Below, in pieces: positions 6,568-15,079 of a stretch of 25,051 nucleotides of DNA (its first letter is position 1; the number at the start of each line of letters is the position of its first letter). Source of the stretch: DATGIQ01 sp035295665 (GTDB taxonomy: Bacteria; Planctomycetota; Planctomycetia; Gemmatales; Gemmataceae). The notes beneath the pieces are model-generated. The model saw only the letters and a list, made by a program, of their open reading frames with translations, was not told the DNA's origin and ran no database searches. Both the position numbers and the translations under genes were made by a program. The DNA lies in NCBI GenBank assembly GCA_035295665.1, contig DATGIQ010000500.1, positions 1 through 25,051 on the forward strand, given 5' to 3'.

Positions 6568-8610
6568 GTGACACAACCCTGGGAACAAGCCATCCGGCTG
6601 CTTCGGATCATCCTGGATCTGGCGGTAGCCTGCGCCGCACACTACCTGGCTTTTGTCCTTCGCTTCGAGGGAGCAGTGCCCGCAGAGGAACTCGGCACGT
6701 TCGTTCACTCGCTGCCTTGCGTCCTTTTGATCCAATACCTCAGTCTGATGGGATGCAAAATCCCGGAGTCCTCCTGGCAGTACGTCAGCCTCCTGGAAGT
6801 TCGCCGCATCTGCCTGGCCCTAATCCTGGCCACCGGCCTGCTCACACTCTTTGCCTGGAGCGGCGATTCCCTGGGCACCATCCTGCCCAACATCAACGCG
6901 GTAATCCCTCCGCGTGGCGTGATTGCCCTCGACCTGTTGTTGGGCATGGTCGGATTGATCGGGCTGCGGGTATTCGTTCGCGTCTGGCATGAACGCCGGG
7001 AGCGCAATCGACGGTGTTCTAGCCGAACCGTTCCGGTGCCCACCCTCCTCATCGGAGCGGGAAGCGTCGGTGCCGAAGTGATCAAACAGATCGCCGCAGA
7101 TCCGCAACTGGGCATTCGACCCATCGGTTTTCTGGACGACGATCCGAAGAAATGTGGCATGGTGATTCATGGGACCCGCGTGCTGGGTACGGTCGCCGAG
7201 GTGGCCACGCTCGCGCGCCTTCACTCCGCCCAACAAGCACTCATTACGATTGCCCATCCCGCCGGCGAGCATCTCCGCCGCATCGTGGATTTGTGCACGC
7301 AGTGCAATCTTCCCACGAAAGTAATCCCAGGCATCCACTGCATCCTCCAAGGGAAATTCAATTTGTCCGTGATGCGCGAAGTGGCCATCGAGGACCTTTT
7401 GCATCGGGAACCCGTCGCTCTGGACCTCGATTCAATCGCGGCTTTTGTGAACGCGCGGCGAATCTTGATTACAGGCGCCGGCGGCAGCATCGGCTCGGAG
7501 TTGTGTCGGATTGTGGCCCGGTTCGGTCCCGCCAGCCTCGTGCTCGTCGAGCACACCGAGAACAATCTCTTTCATATCCACGGCGAGCTGGGCAACGTCC
7601 CCTGCGGCGTCGAGGTGATTCCTTGCTTGGCAGATATTTGCGATCAGGTGCGGATGGAACAGATCTTTGCCAGCTACCGCCCGGAGATGGTCTTGCACGC
7701 CGCCGCATACAAGCACGTCCCCATGATCGAATGGAATCCCCGTGAAGCAATCAAGAACAATGTCCTGGGCACAAAGACCATCGCCGATCTGGCGAACCAG
7801 TTTGATGTCAGCGAGTTCGTCATGATCTCGACGGACAAGGCCGTCAATCCAACTTCGATCATGGGTGCGTCGAAGCGCATCGCCGAGATTTACATCCAGG
7901 CCCTTTCGCAGCGATCGTCCACGCGGTTTGTGGCGGTGCGATTCGGCAATGTTCTCGGGTCGGCCGGCAGCGTGATCCCAACATTCAAGGAGCAAATCGC
8001 CCGCGGCGGTCCGGTCACGGTGACCCACCCGGACATGAGGCGTTATTTCATGACGATCCCGGAGGCGTGTCAGCTCGTTTTGCAGGCGGCCACTTTGGGC
8101 CAGGGCGGAGAAATCTTCATCCTTGACATGGGAGAGCCCGTCCGAATCGTGGATCTGGCCCGTAATTTGATTGGACTTTCGGGTTTCGCCGACGACGACA
8201 TCGAGATCCGTTTCACGGGTATCCGGCCTGGCGAACGACTTTTTGAAGAGCTGGCGCTCAAGGACGAGAGCGCCAAAAAGACACGGCATCCCAAGATCTA
8301 TATCGGCCGGCTTCAACCAGTTGATTGGGAGGACATCAATCGAGACGTCGAGGAGCTGCAGATCCTGGCAGACCACCCGGATGTGATCCAGATGCTCCAC
8401 AAGATCAAGGAAATTGTTCCTGAATACGAGGGCACCGAAACGGCTTCGCCCCGCCACGCCGCTTGGGTTCGGACCGATCCGCAACAGGAAGCAGCCGGTC
8501 TAAATGGAAACGGCACCGTGTCGGAGAATGAGTCGGCCATGAAAGCGCCCCTTTCGCTCAGCAGGGTAAGCCCCAATGGCCCGTTCCCGAACGGCGGCCC
8601 GTCCCATTGA
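6568..8610 (+). CDS. Membrane-bound nucleotide-sugar 4,6-dehydratase/epimerase (CapD/FlaA1-WbpM family)
   Basis: The product should convert a UDP-HexNAc to its 4-keto-6-deoxy form, giving the substrate for the aminotransferase further down the operon. The 680 residues start with about four membrane helices (residues 10-135). A first Rossmann-type domain follows (LLIGAGSVGAEV, residues about 160-220, with GFLDDDPKK). The catalytic SDR domain begins at ITGAGGSIGSEL (TGAGGSIG at 302-309). STDKAVNPTSIMGASK carries Met432 and Lys436, the Met replacing Tyr as in large 4,6-dehydratases of this family. The last 60 residues are low-complexity and probably disordered. The start is GTG 6568, with AAGAAGGGA eight bases before it. 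It lies 48 bases after the Wzz gene. Confidence 0.9.
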   Translation: MTQPWEQAIRLLRIILDLAVACAAHYLAFVLRFEGAVPAEELGTFVHSLPCVLLIQYLSLMGCKIPESSWQYVSLLEVRRICLALILATGLLTLFAWSGDSLGTILPNINAVIPPRGVIALDLLLGMVGLIGLRVFVRVWHERRERNRRCSSRTVPVPTLLIGAGSVGAEVIKQIAADPQLGIRPIGFLDDDPKKCGMVIHGTRVLGTVAEVATLARLHSAQQALITIAHPAGEHLRRIVDLCTQCNLPTKVIPGIHCILQGKFNLSVMREVAIEDLLHREPVALDLDSIAAFVNARRILITGAGGSIGSELCRIVARFGPASLVLVEHTENNLFHIHGELGNVPCGVEVIPCLADICDQVRMEQIFASYRPEMVLHAAAYKHVPMIEWNPREAIKNNVLGTKTIADLANQFDVSEFVMISTDKAVNPTSIMGASKRIAEIYIQALSQRSSTRFVAVRFGNVLGSAGSVIPTFKEQIARGGPVTVTHPDMRRYFMTIPEACQLVLQAATLGQGGEIFILDMGEPVRIVDLARNLIGLSGFADDDIEIRFTGIRPGERLFEELALKDESAKKTRHPKIYIGRLQPVDWEDINRDVEELQILADHPDVIQMLHKIKEIVPEYEGTETASPRHAAWVRTDPQQEAAGLNGNGTVSENESAMKAPLSLSRVSPNGPFPNGGPSH

Positions 8611-8697
8611 GCGGACCGCCTCGGCCGGTCCTTGCCGGCAAATCGTCGTCGACAATTCCACGGGCCGCAGCGGAGAGTTTGAGGAGCGGACAAGACC

Positions 8698-11600
8698 ATG
8701 ACCCAGCCCATCCAGAGCATGACGAACCGGACCCTGAGCGGACTCTTTTGGATGTCCCTGGCAACGGGTGCGAACGTCGTGTCCCTGTTACTGGTGCTCT
8801 TCGTGTTGGCCCGGCTGCTGACGCCGGCCGATTTTGGGTTGGCGGCAGCCGCGCTGATGGTCATTGGTTTCTCGGCCATTTTTGCGGAACTGGGCATTGG
8901 GCCAGCCGTGGTTCAGCGACAGGAGCTGCACACCACGCATATGCGGTCGGCGTTTACCGTGGTGTTCGGCATGGGGATCTTGTTCTATGGGCTCAGCTGG
9001 CTGGCTGCTCCGGTGATCGCTGGCCTGTTCGGGCTGGACGAGCTTACGCCGATCCTGCGCGTCCTTTCGTTGGTCTTCCCCGTGCAGGGTCTGGGCATCG
9101 TGGCGGAATCCCTGTTGCAACGGGAGCTTCGCTTTCGCTGTGTCGCCGGGCTGGACACCGTGGCCGTGGTCCTGGGTTATGGAGGAGTAGGCATTTCGTT
9201 GGCCCTCTGTGGCGGCGCCGCCTGGGCCCTGATCGGTGCGCATCTAGCCCAGACTTGCCTTCGGACAATTCTGCTCTTGGTCGTTCGGCCTCATCCCGTC
9301 TGGCCGCTTCTGGATCGGCGTGCCTGCAGGGACCTGCTGGGTTTCGGCGGCGGGTTTACGGCCGGGCGCTTCTGCAATTATTTGGCCGGTCAGGGAGAAC
9401 ATCTGGTCCTGGGCTACTGCCTCGGCCCGGTGGCCCTGGGCGTTTACGGACGGGCATATCAGCTCATGGCGGGACCCGCGGTCCTCTTCGGCAATGTCCT
9501 GGACCGCGTCCTGTTTCCCGCAATGGTCCATGTCCAGGACCAGCCCCAGCGGCTGGCTGATGCCTATCGTCGCGGCAGCGCCTTGATCGCCCTGGTGATT
9601 CTGCCCGTCAGTGCGATCCTGGTTGCGCTGGCACCCGAAGTGATCCAGGTCTTCCTGGGGTCCGAGTGGAGTGCGGTCATCGTCCCCTTACAGATCCTCG
9701 GCGTGGGCATGCTGTTTCGAACCAGCTGCAAGATCAGCGATTCCTTGGTCCGGGCTACCGGGGCCGTGCACCGCCGGACGTGGCGGCAAACCGCTTATGC
9801 CGCGATGGTGTTGATCGGGGCCTGGATCGGTCAACGGTACGGGGTCGATGGAGTCGCGCTAGCCGTGCTTGGGACCCTGGCCCTCAACTATTTTCTCATG
9901 GCCCACCTCAGTCTCCGTCTGGCCGGCATGTCCTGGCGAACGTTCGCCGCCACGCATGTTCCCGGCTTGGCGGTGGCGGCAAGCGTGGGCATGCCGGTGG
10001 CTGTTGCAGCGGCGACGCTCCGAGCCTGGGGTTTTGCACCGCAGGTCGTTCTCTTCGTCTCCCTCTTGGCGATGCTGCCCTCGTTCATCGTGGCGATCTG
10101 CATGCCGCGGATTTTCCTTGGCCAAGACGGCCTTTGGATGGCCCGGAAGGTGTTCGCATTGATCTTCCGTGCCGGGCAAGCCCCCGCTCCAAAAGAGAAC
10201 CGGCTCATCCATGGCATCCAGACGGCTGGCTCCTGGGAGCATCATCCGCTGATGCGCCTGATCCGCCGGCTTGCTTCGGAACGAGTTCGCTATTGCCGAT
10301 GGAAGTCCCATGTGGATTTGCCGCGTCTGCTGAGCGGAGCAGGCGATCTCGATCTTCTGGTAGATCGCCATGATGCCAATACGTTCCTCCGCATCGCCAA
10401 GGAACTAGGCTTTCAGCGGGTTGTTCCCTGTTTCGAGCCGGGACAGGTGCAGGAAATCCATCTCTATGGCCTGGATCCGCAGACGGGCGCGTTGCTTCAC
10501 CTGCACGTGAACTTGTCGGTGGACCCGCGCTTTCCGCGCCTGGACGAGATCATTCTGGAGAACTGTTCGCCGGGAGATAATTCGGGCTTGCTGGAAGAAA
10601 TGCCCGTTGTGCAGCCACAAGCCGAGTTGATCGTTTTCATATTCCGCACCCTGGGGCAATACGCATCCTGGCGCGAAATTCCGGGCCTGGAGGCAAAGCG
10701 GGAAAAGCTCGAAGCCCGGTTGCATGCCCTGTTGGCGGCTGACGCGGAAGGCGGCTGGAGGATTTTGCTTGAACGTTGGCTGCCGGAGGTTTCACCGCGC
10801 CTATTTGCCGAGTGCATCGAGACGCTTCAACAACCCACGTCCTGGGTGCGCCGTTATCTTGTCGCTGCCCGGCTCAACAAGCAAACCAGGAAACAAGAAA
10901 CCGTCTCGCCCTCCCCTTGTCTCCGCCTCTCCTTGTCTCCTTGTCTGCGTTTATGGTGGCGGCTCATGCACGGGCGGGGCAATCCCAAGCAATTGCCGGC
11001 CGGAGGTGCCGTGATTGCCATCATCGGTCCCGACGCCTCGGGGAAATCGACCATGGTGGCCGAAACGAGCCGATGGCTTGGCAATGTCTTCCGTATCCAC
11101 GTTGCCCACTTGGGGAAACCACCGTCTACCTGGTTGACCTGGCTACCCAATCTCGGCCGACGACTGGTGAGCCGGCTTTTTCCGAGGGTGCGAGCGTCAC
11201 ACCAATCGGCGGCAAATGATCGCACCGGCTCCGCAGGACGCGGACTCCTTTATCACCTTCGTGCCGTTTTGCTGGCATGGGACCGTCGGACATTGGCCGT
11301 ACGTTTGGCCCGCAAGGCCACTCAGGGCTGGATCGTTGTTTGCGATCGTTATCCGTCGGCGGTGGTTGGAGCACCCGACAGCGCCCGCCTCAGGGCGCCG
11401 GAGGAGGAAGAGGGACACAGTGGGCTGCACGCCTTGCTAGCCCGGTTGGAGCAGCAATGCTACCGCGCGATTCCTCGTCCCGGCGTTGTTCTTTGGCTGA
11501 GCGCTCCGGTGGGCCTTGCCATCAGTCGCAACCAACATCGACAGAAACGGGACAAGGAAGGGGACGACTTCGTGACCCGCAGACACAAGGATTTTTTTGT

Positions 11601-11814
11601 GCCGGATTTTGGCGGCACGCCGATCCTCTGCGTCGACACCAGCACCTCCCAGGCAGAATCGGTGCAGGCGCTGCGACGGCAAGTGTGGCAGTGGCTGTGC
11701 GGCCCCATGCCCCAGAACGGCCTATGGGCGGAAGAGAGTTTCGTGGACAAGGGACAGGCTCCTTTTGCGGCGGATGGATTGAAGGATGAACGAGCGGAAT
11801 TGCAAAAGCGGTAA
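8698..11814 (+). CDS. Wzx-type flippase fused to nucleotidyltransferase-like and thymidylate kinase-like domains
   Basis: A single 1038-residue frame contains three parts. Residues 1 to about 480 are a full-length polysaccharide flippase (Wzx/MOP superfamily) with about 12-14 hydrophobic helices, expected to move lipid-linked repeat units across the inner membrane. Residues about 515-700 resemble a nucleotidyltransferase: RYCRWKSHVDL is followed by GDLDLLVD at 549-556, which has the D-x-D pattern of that fold. After a repeat-derived linker (residues about 726-751), the C-terminal part is a P-loop kinase of the thymidylate-kinase type, with IIGPDASGKST (Gly777 to Thr785), a DRYPS motif at 883-887, and a basic LID-like RNQHRQKRDKEGDD. 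The last two domains would be cytoplasmic. Their substrate is unknown; phosphorylation or nucleotidyl modification of a glycan intermediate is possible. GAGGAG lies about ten bases before ATG 8698. The next gene overlaps its 3' end by 29 bases. Confidence 0.87.
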   Translation: MTQPIQSMTNRTLSGLFWMSLATGANVVSLLLVLFVLARLLTPADFGLAAAALMVIGFSAIFAELGIGPAVVQRQELHTTHMRSAFTVVFGMGILFYGLSWLAAPVIAGLFGLDELTPILRVLSLVFPVQGLGIVAESLLQRELRFRCVAGLDTVAVVLGYGGVGISLALCGGAAWALIGAHLAQTCLRTILLLVVRPHPVWPLLDRRACRDLLGFGGGFTAGRFCNYLAGQGEHLVLGYCLGPVALGVYGRAYQLMAGPAVLFGNVLDRVLFPAMVHVQDQPQRLADAYRRGSALIALVILPVSAILVALAPEVIQVFLGSEWSAVIVPLQILGVGMLFRTSCKISDSLVRATGAVHRRTWRQTAYAAMVLIGAWIGQRYGVDGVALAVLGTLALNYFLMAHLSLRLAGMSWRTFAATHVPGLAVAASVGMPVAVAAATLRAWGFAPQVVLFVSLLAMLPSFIVAICMPRIFLGQDGLWMARKVFALIFRAGQAPAPKENRLIHGIQTAGSWEHHPLMRLIRRLASERVRYCRWKSHVDLPRLLSGAGDLDLLVDRHDANTFLRIAKELGFQRVVPCFEPGQVQEIHLYGLDPQTGALLHLHVNLSVDPRFPRLDEIILENCSPGDNSGLLEEMPVVQPQAELIVFIFRTLGQYASWREIPGLEAKREKLEARLHALLAADAEGGWRILLERWLPEVSPRLFAECIETLQQPTSWVRRYLVAARLNKQTRKQETVSPSPCLRLSLSPCLRLWWRLMHGRGNPKQLPAGGAVIAIIGPDASGKSTMVAETSRWLGNVFRIHVAHLGKPPSTWLTWLPNLGRRLVSRLFPRVRASHQSAANDRTGSAGRGLLYHLRAVLLAWDRRTLAVRLARKATQGWIVVCDRYPSAVVGAPDSARLRAPEEEEGHSGLHALLARLEQQCYRAIPRPGVVLWLSAPVGLAISRNQHRQKRDKEGDDFVTRRHKDFFVPDFGGTPILCVDTSTSQAESVQALRRQVWQWLCGPMPQNGLWAEESFVDKGQAPFAADGLKDERAELQKR
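10875..10950. repeat. Low-complexity repeat forming an inter-domain linker
   Basis: A purine-rich stretch (AACAAGCAAACCAGGAAACA) is followed by a pyrimidine-rich stretch built on CTTGTCTCC units (three closely related copies between 10913 and 10948). It is read as NKQTRKQET followed by SPSPCLRLSLSPCLRL. I recall similar SPCL-x-LSLSPCL peptides as translations of dispersed repeats in planctomycete genomes, so this may be an inserted repeat kept in frame between two domains; that part is recollection and needs a genome search. Confidence 0.55.
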
Positions 11815-12643
11815 GAACACCCTGGTCGTCGAGTTCATCGGCGTAACCGGAGTGGGCAAATCGACGCTCATCGCGGCGACGGTCCAGTTTCTGTCCGCCC
11901 AAGGGTATCGTGTTTGCTGTGCCGAGCAAGCCATTCTGGCGTGCTATGGACTAGCCTTTCTCCGCCATGCGAAAGCTCGCTCGGCGCTGATCTTCCTTCT
12001 GGCTTTGCCGACATTCGGTCGTTACGTCCTCACGAGGGAAGGGGCGCAGCTCTTGCGGCTTGCGCTTGGCTCGATCGGGCGCGGCATGGGGAGCCTTTGG
12101 ACGGGGGCCAGTCTGCTCCGGAATTTCATGAAACGGATCGGCTCCCATTTCCTGCTGGAAGGCCTCCGGGGCGAGATGCAGGATTATGACATGGTGATCT
12201 GGGACGAGGGAGTGGTGCACTCCGCCCACAACTTATTCGTCCATGCGGGGACCGAGCCGAGAGCGGAAGAGATCGAGGAATTCGGCCGAATTGTGCCGAA
12301 GCCCAACCTCCTGATTTGGGTGACGGCGCCCACGGCTCAATTGGCGAACGTGCTCCTTCGACGTGGTCACTCCCGTGTTCACACAACGGCCAGTGCGGCG
12401 CGAACGTTTGCAGAGCATGCGCAAATCACTTTTGAAGTGTTGTCCCAGGTCAGGGAGCTGGAAGAGCGCATTTTCCGCGTCGATAACTCGGTCGAGGCCT
12501 CAGACGCTGGCAGAGCGACCCTTCATAGCCGAGCCTGCATTATCGGCGCGTTCCTTATCCGCCAACTGCACGGGACTCATACAGTCCTGCCGCGGATACA
12601 ACGGCCGGCCTCCCTCACAACCCCCAGCGTGCGAATCCGATGA
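11786..12643 (+). CDS. P-loop kinase, thymidylate-kinase-like
   Basis: The 285-residue product starts with VVEFIGVTGVGKSTL, a Walker A motif at residues 19-27. It also has VIWDEGVVHSAHNLF with WDEG at 139-142, in the place of the DR(Y/F) element of thymidylate and deoxynucleoside kinases. LLRRGHSR looks like a LID Arg motif. No membrane helix is clear. The substrate cannot be read from the sequence; a housekeeping thymidylate kinase is unlikely given the location and length (typical Tmk is about 210 residues). It overlaps the kinase-bearing fusion gene by 29 bases and overlaps the next gene by four (ATGA), so translation is probably coupled. An AAGG directly precedes ATG 11786. Two related kinases side by side in an exopolysaccharide operon suggests a shared pathway (inference). 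Confidence 0.75.
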   Translation: MNERNCKSGKNTLVVEFIGVTGVGKSTLIAATVQFLSAQGYRVCCAEQAILACYGLAFLRHAKARSALIFLLALPTFGRYVLTREGAQLLRLALGSIGRGMGSLWTGASLLRNFMKRIGSHFLLEGLRGEMQDYDMVIWDEGVVHSAHNLFVHAGTEPRAEEIEEFGRIVPKPNLLIWVTAPTAQLANVLLRRGHSRVHTTASAARTFAEHAQITFEVLSQVRELEERIFRVDNSVEASDAGRATLHSRACIIGAFLIRQLHGTHTVLPRIQRPASLTTPSVRIR

Positions 12644-13827
12644 ATCGTACCGCCCTACTACCGAATGTTGTTCTGAGGGTCTGGTTCCTGTACCCCCTCC
12701 TGGTTCCGTTTTATTTCATGGGCAAGACCCCCATTCCCGGTACAGAGAAAGTCGAAGGGGGCGTACCGCAATTAGCGGATTATTACGTGCTTGGCATCGT
12801 GCTCTTGGTATTTGGCGTCCTGCAATTCCGTTTGCACCGGTCGGCGATTCCCGCCATCGCCGCCCTGGCTGGCTTCATCTTGTATACGGCGTTCATCAAC
12901 CTGGCATGGGCAACGAGCCTGGAAAACTTGTCGCTCCTCAAGAGCACGGCGTACTACACCTATGATGGCCTACTCTTGCTCACCTGCCTCATCCTGTATG
13001 CACATTTCAAGGACCGGTTCCTCCGCGTGACCACTCAGGCGGTGGGGACTTCGGTCGTGTTGCAGGCGATCCTATCCCCGCTGGCGCCACAGCAGCTGAA
13101 CTCCAGGCAGGCGCTATGGTTCAACAACGAAAACCAGCTCGGTTACTTCTGCGTCCTGGCTGCGACCATTTTTGTACTGGGCGCGCGGCGTTTTTCGATT
13201 CGGCTCCGCTACCAGACGATCTTCTATGCCGCGTTGACGTACCTGGCTCTCCTGGCTCAATCGCGCGGAGCACTTTTAGGCCTGTTTGCCCTGGCCATCG
13301 TGGCCCTCCTTGGTCGTCCGCTGCGGCTTCTGCTTGTATTGGGAGCAGCGGCAGGGGTCTATTTCGTCATCGCCGTGACCCCGCCGATCCTGTCCAAAGC
13401 GGAAGAGCGCTACGTCGTGCAGGGAGAATACGATACCCTGGCGACGCGAGGATACGATCGCATCGCCAACTATCCCGAATACCTCTTGTTCGGCGCCGGC
13501 GAAGGGGTCTACGAGCGTTTTCGTTCGGAGCTGTATGCCAGCGAGATTCACTCCAGTTATGGAACGCTGCTTTTCTGCTACGGCATCCCCGGGACGTTCC
13601 TGTTTACGTTGGCGCTCTTCAGCATTTGCCGCCGCGATCCGGGGATCGCGCTCTACCTGATCCCGGCGTTCGTTCATGGTACCGGCCATCAGGGCCTGCG
13701 GTTCGCTTTCTTCTGGGCCATGCTGGCATTCCTTTGCTGCTATGTGGCACGGCCCGAGACGGAAACAGAACCTGAACCTGTGCTCGACAACCCCCGCACC
13801 GATCCACAGGACCGGTGCCCCCGATGA
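12640..13827 (+). CDS. Wzy/WaaL-like O-antigen polymerase or ligase
   Basis: The 395-residue product is almost entirely hydrophobic, with about ten predicted membrane helices, and fits the O-antigen polymerase/ligase superfamily. Useful markers are FNNENQLGYF in the middle, LAQSRGALLGLFALA (the RG typical of the Wzy_C region), and IHSSYGTLLFCYGIPG near the end, resembling the conserved H-[SN]-x-[YF] loop. It should join repeat units on the periplasmic side, working with the flippase and the Wzz protein of the same operon. Sequence alone does not separate polymerase from ligase; position in a Wzx/Wzy-type cluster favours polymerase. The ATG overlaps the previous stop (ATGA). The tail after the last helix is short and acidic (PETETEPEP). 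Confidence 0.82.
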   Translation: MNRTALLPNVVLRVWFLYPLLVPFYFMGKTPIPGTEKVEGGVPQLADYYVLGIVLLVFGVLQFRLHRSAIPAIAALAGFILYTAFINLAWATSLENLSLLKSTAYYTYDGLLLLTCLILYAHFKDRFLRVTTQAVGTSVVLQAILSPLAPQQLNSRQALWFNNENQLGYFCVLAATIFVLGARRFSIRLRYQTIFYAALTYLALLAQSRGALLGLFALAIVALLGRPLRLLLVLGAAAGVYFVIAVTPPILSKAEERYVVQGEYDTLATRGYDRIANYPEYLLFGAGEGVYERFRSELYASEIHSSYGTLLFCYGIPGTFLFTLALFSICRRDPGIALYLIPAFVHGTGHQGLRFAFFWAMLAFLCCYVARPETETEPEPVLDNPRTDPQDRCPR

Positions 13828-13834
13828 GGTCATG

Positions 13835-15067
13835 ATGCAACGGATGATACCAACGACGGAATTGGTCCTCGAGCAGCCGAAGGTGCTCATCATCGGTGGC
13901 GATGATGTCCATGCACGCATCGAGTTGATGCAAGGCTTGTCCAGGGATTACAACCTTGCGGCGGCTGGAACAGCCCGGGCATTGTCGCTTCCTTTCGCGC
14001 GGAGCGGGTTCCCGTATTTCTATTACCCGCTGCGGCGGGGCGTCGGGCCCTTCTCCGATGTGTACGCAATGGTTTCCTTGTTGCGGCTCTTGAATCAATG
14101 GCGGCCCCAGATCGTTCACGCCTTTGACACCAAGCCGGGCGTCTATGGTTGCCTGGCAGCGCGGCTGGCTCGGGTCCCTGTCGTCCTTAGTACCGTTACG
14201 GGGCTTGGTTCGCTCTACGGGGAAGAGGGCCTCCGCCCGCAGATCGTTCGTGGAGTCTACGAACAGTTACAGCGCATGGCCTCGCAGCATGCCGATCGGA
14301 CCATCTTCCAGAACCGAGCCGATCGCGAGGAATTCGTGGGCCGACGCATTGTGCCGGCAGATAAAGCGGCTCTGATCCTTGGTTCGGGTGTGGCAACGGA
14401 GCGTCTGCATCCGGAACACGTTACCGCGGCCCGGCGGCGGCAGGTGCGGGCCTCTCTGGGTATCTCAGCCGATGCCTTGCTGGTCAGTATGGTTTCCCGC
14501 GTCATCCGCAGCAAGGGCGTGGAGGAGTTCATCGCCGCCGCCCAACACGTACGTCAGCGCCGCCCCGGAACTCAATTTTTGCTCGTTGGTCCGGCCGACC
14601 GGGAAAGCGTGGATCGCTTCAGCGACCGTGAACTCACCGAGTTCCGCCGGCATATCCATTGGCCGGGCGCCCGCTCGGATATTCCGCAGATCCTGGCGGC
14701 CTCGGACCTGTTCGTGTTGCCGTCGTATTTGCGGGAAGGCATTCCGCGCATCTTGTTGGAAGCGGCGGCAATGGGACTGCCGCTGATCACGACTGCTTCG
14801 CCAGGCTGCACGGACGTGGTGGAAGATGGCATCAACGGCTGCTTGGTGCCGCCACGCGATCCGGTGGCCCTGGCCCGGGCCATTGTGCATCTGGTCGATC
14901 AGCCCCAGTTGCGGCTGCATTTCGGACAGGCCTCGCGGCAACGGGCCGTCGAACGGTTCGACCTCGGCATCGTGGTCCAGCAGACGCACAAGCTTTACAA
15001 CCACCTGCTTGCCCGGAAAGCACCCCGGATGGGTTGCACGGTTGACCGGGTCTCGTTGGCTCCCTGA
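13835..15067 (+). CDS. Family 4 glycosyltransferase (GT-B fold)
   Basis: A cytoplasmic or membrane-associated glycosyltransferase expected to add a sugar from a nucleotide donor to the lipid-linked repeat unit. From ATG 13835 it has 410 residues. The N-terminal half begins KVLIIGGDDVHARI and holds the acceptor-side pattern PQIVHAFDTKPGVYGCLAAR. The C-terminal half has VSRVIRSKGVEEFI and the EX7E donor-site motif in EGIPRILLEAAAMGLPLI (Glu301, Glu309), which places it with GT4 enzymes such as PglA and WbpH types. The open frame extends upstream to 13676 inside the polymerase gene, but a GAGG at 13826-13829 and the start of homology favour 13835; ATG 13832 is possible. It begins seven bases after the polymerase stop. 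Donor sugar unknown. Confidence 0.88.
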   Translation: MQRMIPTTELVLEQPKVLIIGGDDVHARIELMQGLSRDYNLAAAGTARALSLPFARSGFPYFYYPLRRGVGPFSDVYAMVSLLRLLNQWRPQIVHAFDTKPGVYGCLAARLARVPVVLSTVTGLGSLYGEEGLRPQIVRGVYEQLQRMASQHADRTIFQNRADREEFVGRRIVPADKAALILGSGVATERLHPEHVTAARRRQVRASLGISADALLVSMVSRVIRSKGVEEFIAAAQHVRQRRPGTQFLLVGPADRESVDRFSDRELTEFRRHIHWPGARSDIPQILAASDLFVLPSYLREGIPRILLEAAAMGLPLITTASPGCTDVVEDGINGCLVPPRDPVALARAIVHLVDQPQLRLHFGQASRQRAVERFDLGIVVQQTHKLYNHLLARKAPRMGCTVDRVSLAP

Positions 15068-15079
15068 GGTTAATGACGA

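Noticed and set aside
7432..8484. 350-residue antisense open frame in the dehydratase gene
   Set aside because: The dehydratase frame carries all catalytic motifs; the antisense translation has none.
13676..13834. N-terminal extension of the GT4 protein into the polymerase gene
   Set aside because: It overlaps the polymerase coding end in another frame, and the glycosyltransferase similarity starts after 13835.
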